Below, piece after piece: positions 60,803 to 64,000 of a stretch of 64,000 nt of DNA. Each line of letters starts with the position of its first letter. The first letter of the stretch is position 1. A program made the translations under genes and the position numbers. The stretch comes from Actinophytocola sp036555685. Its GTDB lineage: Bacteria; Actinomycetota; Actinomycetes; Mycobacteriales; Pseudonocardiaceae. The notes under the pieces were generated by a model that saw nothing but the letters and a program-made list of their open reading frames with translations, had not been told where the DNA came from and made no database searches. Location of the stretch: NCBI RefSeq assembly GCF_036555685.1, contig NZ_DATBKY010000264.1:62001-126000 (forward strand). The letters run 5' to 3'.

Positions 60803-63800
60803 GTGTCTTCGATCAGCCGCCGGGCCCTGGCCGGCATCGCCACCGCGGCCGCCGTGGTCGCGCTCAGCCCGGCCGTGCCCGCCGGCGCCGACCACACCCC
60901 ACCGCCGAACGCGGTCTCCGTGCCCGGCTCGCACAACACCGAGATGGGCTGCCCCGGCGACTGGCAGCCGGACTGCGCGCAGGCCCAGCTCACCCAGGAC
61001 CCGAACGACGGCGTGTGGAAGGGCACCTTCCAGGTGCCGGCCGGCAGCTACGAGTACAAGGCCGCGATCAACAACGCGTGGGACGAGAACTACGGCGCGG
61101 GTGGCGTCGCCGGCGGCGCGAACATCGCCTACGAGTCCGACGGGTCGGTCTCTTTCTACTACGACCACGCCACCCACTGGGTCACCAGCGACGCCCAGGG
61201 CCCGATCGTCACCGCGCCCGGCAGCTTCACCAGCGAGCTCGGCTGCTCCAGTGACTGGGCGCCCGACTGCATGCGCTCGTGGCTGCAGGACCCGGACGGC
61301 GACGGCGTCTTCACGTTCTCGACCACCGCGATCCCGGCCGGGCAGTACGAGGTCAAGGTCGCACACGGCCTGTCGTGGACGGAGAACTACGGCGCGGGCG
61401 GCGCGCGCGACGGCGCGAACATCCCGTTCACCGTGACCGCGGACGGCGACCGCACCTCGTTCTCCTACGAGCTCGCCACCCACGTGCTGACCGTCTCCGC
61501 CGGCATCGCACCGCCGGACCTGCGCTCCGCGCGGGCGCAGTGGCTGCGCCACGACGTGGTCGCCTTCGACGCGCCGGCGAACGCCGCGTCGTTCCGGCTC
61601 TACCACGCGCCCGACGGGGGGCTGGTCGCCACCGGCGAGGGCGTGTCCGGCGGCGACTCGCTGCCGCTGACGCTCGACCCGGCCGGGCTGCCGGCCGAAC
61701 TTCGCACGCAGTACCCGCACCTGGCCGCGTACGACGCGCTCCGGGTGCCCGCGGCCGACGTCGCCGGACTGCTCACCGGCCAGCTCGCGGTCGCCGCCTA
61801 CGACGCGGACGGCAGGCTCGTCGACGCCACCGGCGTGCAGGTTCCCGGCGTGCTCGACGACGTCTACGCGGGCGCGGCGGGCGAGCACCTTGGCCCGGCG
61901 TGGGCACACGGCACTCCGTCGCTCGCGTTGTGGGCGCCGACCGCCAAGAGCGTCGGCCTGCTGCTCGACCCCGCCGGACCGGCCGGCGAGCGGCGGGTCG
62001 CGATGACCCGCGACGCCTACGGCGTCTGGCACGCGCGGGGTGACCGCGGCTGGCGCGACGCCCGGTACGCGTTCGAGGTCGGCGTCTACGTGCCGGCGCT
62101 CGACGAGGTCGTCACGAACGTCGTGACCGACCCGTACTCGCTGGGGCTCACGACGAACTCGGCGCGATCGGTCCTCGCCGACCTCGACGGCCCGGCGCTG
62201 AAGCCGGGCGGCTGGGACCGGCAGCGCAAGCCGGGGCTGGCCCGGCCCGAGGACTCGACGATCTACGAGCTGCACGTGCGCGACTTCTCGATCACCGACG
62301 AGTCGGTGCCGGCGGCCCACCGGGGCACGTACCTCGCGTTCACCGACAGGAACAGCGCCGGCATGCGGCAGCTGCGCGACCTCGCCCGCGCCGGGCTGAA
62401 CACCGTGCACCTGTTGCCCACCAACGACATCGCGAGCGTCGAGGAGCGCCGCGACGCGCAGCAGACGCCGTCGTGCGACCTCTCCTCGTTCGGCCCGGCC
62501 GCCGAGGACCAGCAGGCATGCCTCGACCCGATCCGGGACACCGACGGCTTCAACTGGGGCTACGACCCGCTGCACTACACGACGCCCGAGGGCTCGTACA
62601 GCACGAACCCGGACGGCACGACACGCACTCGCGAGTTCCGCCGGATGGTCGGCGCGCTCAACGACACCGGCCTGCGCGTGGTCATGGATGTGGTGTACAA
62701 CCACACGCCGGCGTCCGGCCAGGATCCGCACTCCATCCTGGACCGGGTCGTGCCCGGCTATTACCACCGGCTGTCGGCCACCGGCGCGGTGGAGAACTCC
62801 ACGTGTTGCGCGAACACGGCCACCGAGCACCTGATGATGGGCAAGCTCATGGTGGACTCCGTCGTCACGTGGGCGCGGGAGTACAAGGTGGACGGTTTCC
62901 GGTTCGACCTCATGGGCCACCACTCCAAGGCGAACATGCTGGCCGTCCGAGCCGCGCTGGACAAGCTGACCCCGGCGCGCGACGGCGTGGACGGCAAGCG
63001 GATCTACCTGTACGGCGAGGGCTGGAACTTCGGCGAGGTCGCCAACGACGCGCGGTTCGTGCAGGCAACGCAGCTGAACATGGCGAACACCGGCATCGGC
63101 ACGTTCTCCGACCGGCTGCGCGACGCCGTGCGCGGTGGCGGCCCGTTCGACGAGGACCCGCGTATCCAGGGCTTCGGCACGGGCCTGTTCACCGACCCGA
63201 ACGGCGCGGCGGTGAACGGCACGCCCGCCGATCAGCGGGCGCGGTTGCTGCTCTACCAGGACCAGATCAAGGTGGGCCTGGCCGGCAACCTGCGCGACTA
63301 CCGGTTCACCGACCGCAACGGCGACGTCGTGCCGGGGTCCGGTGTGGACTACAACGGCCAGCCGGCGGGCTACGCGGGCGACCCCAGCGAGACGATCACC
63401 TATGTGGACGCGCACGACAACGAGACGCTGTTCGACGTGGAGCAGTACAAGCTGCCCCAGGCGACGTCGATGGCCGACCGCGTGCGGATGAACACGGTGT
63501 CGCTGGCGACGACCGCGCTCGCGCAGGGCCCGTCGTTCTGGCACGCGGGCAACGACCTGCTGCGGTCGAAGTCGCTGGACCGCAACAGTTTCAACTCGGG
63601 CGACTGGTTCAACCGGATCGACTGGACCCGCACCGAGTCCACCTGGGGCTCGGGCCTGCCCCCGCGCGGCGACAACGAGTCCAAGTGGCCGTACATGCGG
63701 CCGCTGCTGTCGGATCCGGCCCTGGCGCCGCGCCCGGCCGACATCTCCACCGCGCACCAGCGCGCGCTGGACCTGCTCGGGATCCGCTTCTCCTCGCCGC

Positions 63801-64000
63801 TGTTCCGCCTGGGCTCGGCGGCGGAGATCCAACGCCGGGTCACCTTCCCGGTAGGCGGCCCGGCCCAGACGCCGGGCGTGATCGTCATGTCCCTGTCCGA
63901 CCGGGTGGGCCCGGACCTCGACCCACGCGCGGAAGGCATCGTGGTGGTGTTCAACGCCTCGGCCACGGCGACGTCGCAGACGGTGCCGTCACTGGCGGGC
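60803..64000 (+). CDS. Secreted pullulanase-type alpha-1,6-glucosidase, C-terminus cut by the window edge
   Basis: 1066 residues visible from GTG 60803, preceded by GGGAG. The signal peptide starts SSISRRALAG, with an RR pair that could direct it to Tat, and ends near PAGAD. Two tandem starch-binding-type modules follow (GCPGDWQPDC and GCSSDWAPDC, each with a later ENYGAGG repeat). An N-domain comes next and the GH13 barrel has the pullulanase box FNWGYDP, nucleophile D702 (FRFDLM), acid/base E739 (YGEGWN) and D872 (HDNET). It hydrolyses alpha-1,6 branch points in pullulan, starch or glycogen outside the cell. The end of the C-terminal beta domain is missing. The 86-base gap before it holds nothing notable. 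Confidence 0.93.
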   Translation, partial: MSSISRRALAGIATAAAVVALSPAVPAGADHTPPPNAVSVPGSHNTEMGCPGDWQPDCAQAQLTQDPNDGVWKGTFQVPAGSYEYKAAINNAWDENYGAGGVAGGANIAYESDGSVSFYYDHATHWVTSDAQGPIVTAPGSFTSELGCSSDWAPDCMRSWLQDPDGDGVFTFSTTAIPAGQYEVKVAHGLSWTENYGAGGARDGANIPFTVTADGDRTSFSYELATHVLTVSAGIAPPDLRSARAQWLRHDVVAFDAPANAASFRLYHAPDGGLVATGEGVSGGDSLPLTLDPAGLPAELRTQYPHLAAYDALRVPAADVAGLLTGQLAVAAYDADGRLVDATGVQVPGVLDDVYAGAAGEHLGPAWAHGTPSLALWAPTAKSVGLLLDPAGPAGERRVAMTRDAYGVWHARGDRGWRDARYAFEVGVYVPALDEVVTNVVTDPYSLGLTTNSARSVLADLDGPALKPGGWDRQRKPGLARPEDSTIYELHVRDFSITDESVPAAHRGTYLAFTDRNSAGMRQLRDLARAGLNTVHLLPTNDIASVEERRDAQQTPSCDLSSFGPAAEDQQACLDPIRDTDGFNWGYDPLHYTTPEGSYSTNPDGTTRTREFRRMVGALNDTGLRVVMDVVYNHTPASGQDPHSILDRVVPGYYHRLSATGAVENSTCCANTATEHLMMGKLMVDSVVTWAREYKVDGFRFDLMGHHSKANMLAVRAALDKLTPARDGVDGKRIYLYGEGWNFGEVANDARFVQATQLNMANTGIGTFSDRLRDAVRGGGPFDEDPRIQGFGTGLFTDPNGAAVNGTPADQRARLLLYQDQIKVGLAGNLRDYRFTDRNGDVVPGSGVDYNGQPAGYAGDPSETITYVDAHDNETLFDVEQYKLPQATSMADRVRMNTVSLATTALAQGPSFWHAGNDLLRSKSLDRNSFNSGDWFNRIDWTRTESTWGSGLPPRGDNESKWPYMRPLLSDPALAPRPADISTAHQRALDLLGIRFSSPLFRLGSAAEIQRRVTFPVGGPAQTPGVIVMSLSDRVGPDLDPRAEGIVVVFNASATATSQTVPSLAG

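Noticed and set aside
60119..63832. Open minus-strand frame of more than 1200 codons opposite the pullulanase gene
   Set aside because: It is the antisense shadow of well-supported genes; its translation has no recognisable domains and reflects high third-position GC.
1..64000. CRISPR arrays, tRNA or rRNA genes, insertion sequences, integrases or phage genes
   Set aside because: No regularly spaced repeats, cloverleaf-type sequences, transposase motifs or terminal inverted repeats were recognised by eye in any intergenic region.

Overview
The window is chromosomal DNA from a high-GC actinomycete. Base composition is strongly G/C-rich, with GTG starts, frequent ATGA and GTGA start/stop overlaps and many 'TAnnnT plus 6-8 nt plus ATG' leaderless-type starts. 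The gene families (DUF1707, Rv1733c-like, ECF41 and ECF42 sigma factors, Excalibur lipoprotein, EthA/MymA-like monooxygenase, lone YbaB-like protein) also point this way. The mix resembles Pseudonocardiaceae such as Amycolatopsis, which is an inference. No rRNA, tRNA, CRISPR array, insertion sequence, integrase or phage gene was seen. Gene density is high and most genes look intact.

Layout. 1-5.1 kb: a YceI-type protein and a small partner, a large ATP-binding LuxR regulator, an SRPBCC protein and an inositol-phosphatase-family enzyme. 5.2-9 kb: a tight operon of response regulator, histidine kinase, TAXI-type binding lipoprotein and class III nucleotide-cyclase-like protein, preceded by two inverted repeats, one CRP-like. 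9-14.4 kb: a LigD-type ligase/primase, a secreted amidase and a cation/proton antiporter. 14.5-19.1 kb: kdpFABC with an extra 27-residue membrane peptide translationally coupled to kdpF and three helically phased CGTCA repeats upstream; no kdpDE is nearby. 19.2-26.6 kb: DUF1707 protein, lipoprotein, fused alpha/beta branched-chain 2-oxoacid dehydrogenase E1, an enolase-superfamily/M24 gene pair divergent from a LysR regulator, and an ECF41 sigma factor.

26.7-31.6 kb: a complete livGFJHM-type ABC transporter. 31.7-35.1 kb: an Rv1733c-like membrane protein, a TPR-like regulatory protein without an ATPase domain, and a lipoprotein. 35.2-36.9 kb: an ECF42 sigma factor with its DGPF partner and a recognisable ECF42-type promoter. 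37-44 kb: stress protein, YbaB-like protein, a Na+/H+ antiporter fused to a UBP-type zinc finger, a nucleoside-hydrolase-like secreted protein, a membrane protein, a GNAT protein and an Excalibur lipoprotein. 44.1-48.4 kb: a 1304-residue secreted Asp-box protein behind a comparatively AT-rich leader. 48.5-52.8 kb: acyl-CoA dehydrogenase and a membrane-anchored glycosidase-like protein.

52.8-54.9 kb: an ABM/ArsR/YjbR operon with an operator between its -35 and -10 elements, divergent from a protein with a TGT-like zinc motif. 54.9-60.2 kb: a TetR regulator divergent from an overlapping P450, alpha/beta hydrolase, SDR and Baeyer-Villiger-type monooxygenase operon, with two tandem GGTAC-N6-GTACC operators. 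60.2-64 kb: a universal stress protein and a secreted pullulanase that runs off the right edge.

Regulation is the recurring theme. Several operons carry palindromes placed where a local repressor or sigma factor would act. Four genes carry the rare TTA leucine codon, three convergent gene pairs share a single CTAG as both stop codons, and a palindromic 12-mer (TCCACAGTGGAC) recurs far more often than chance would allow.
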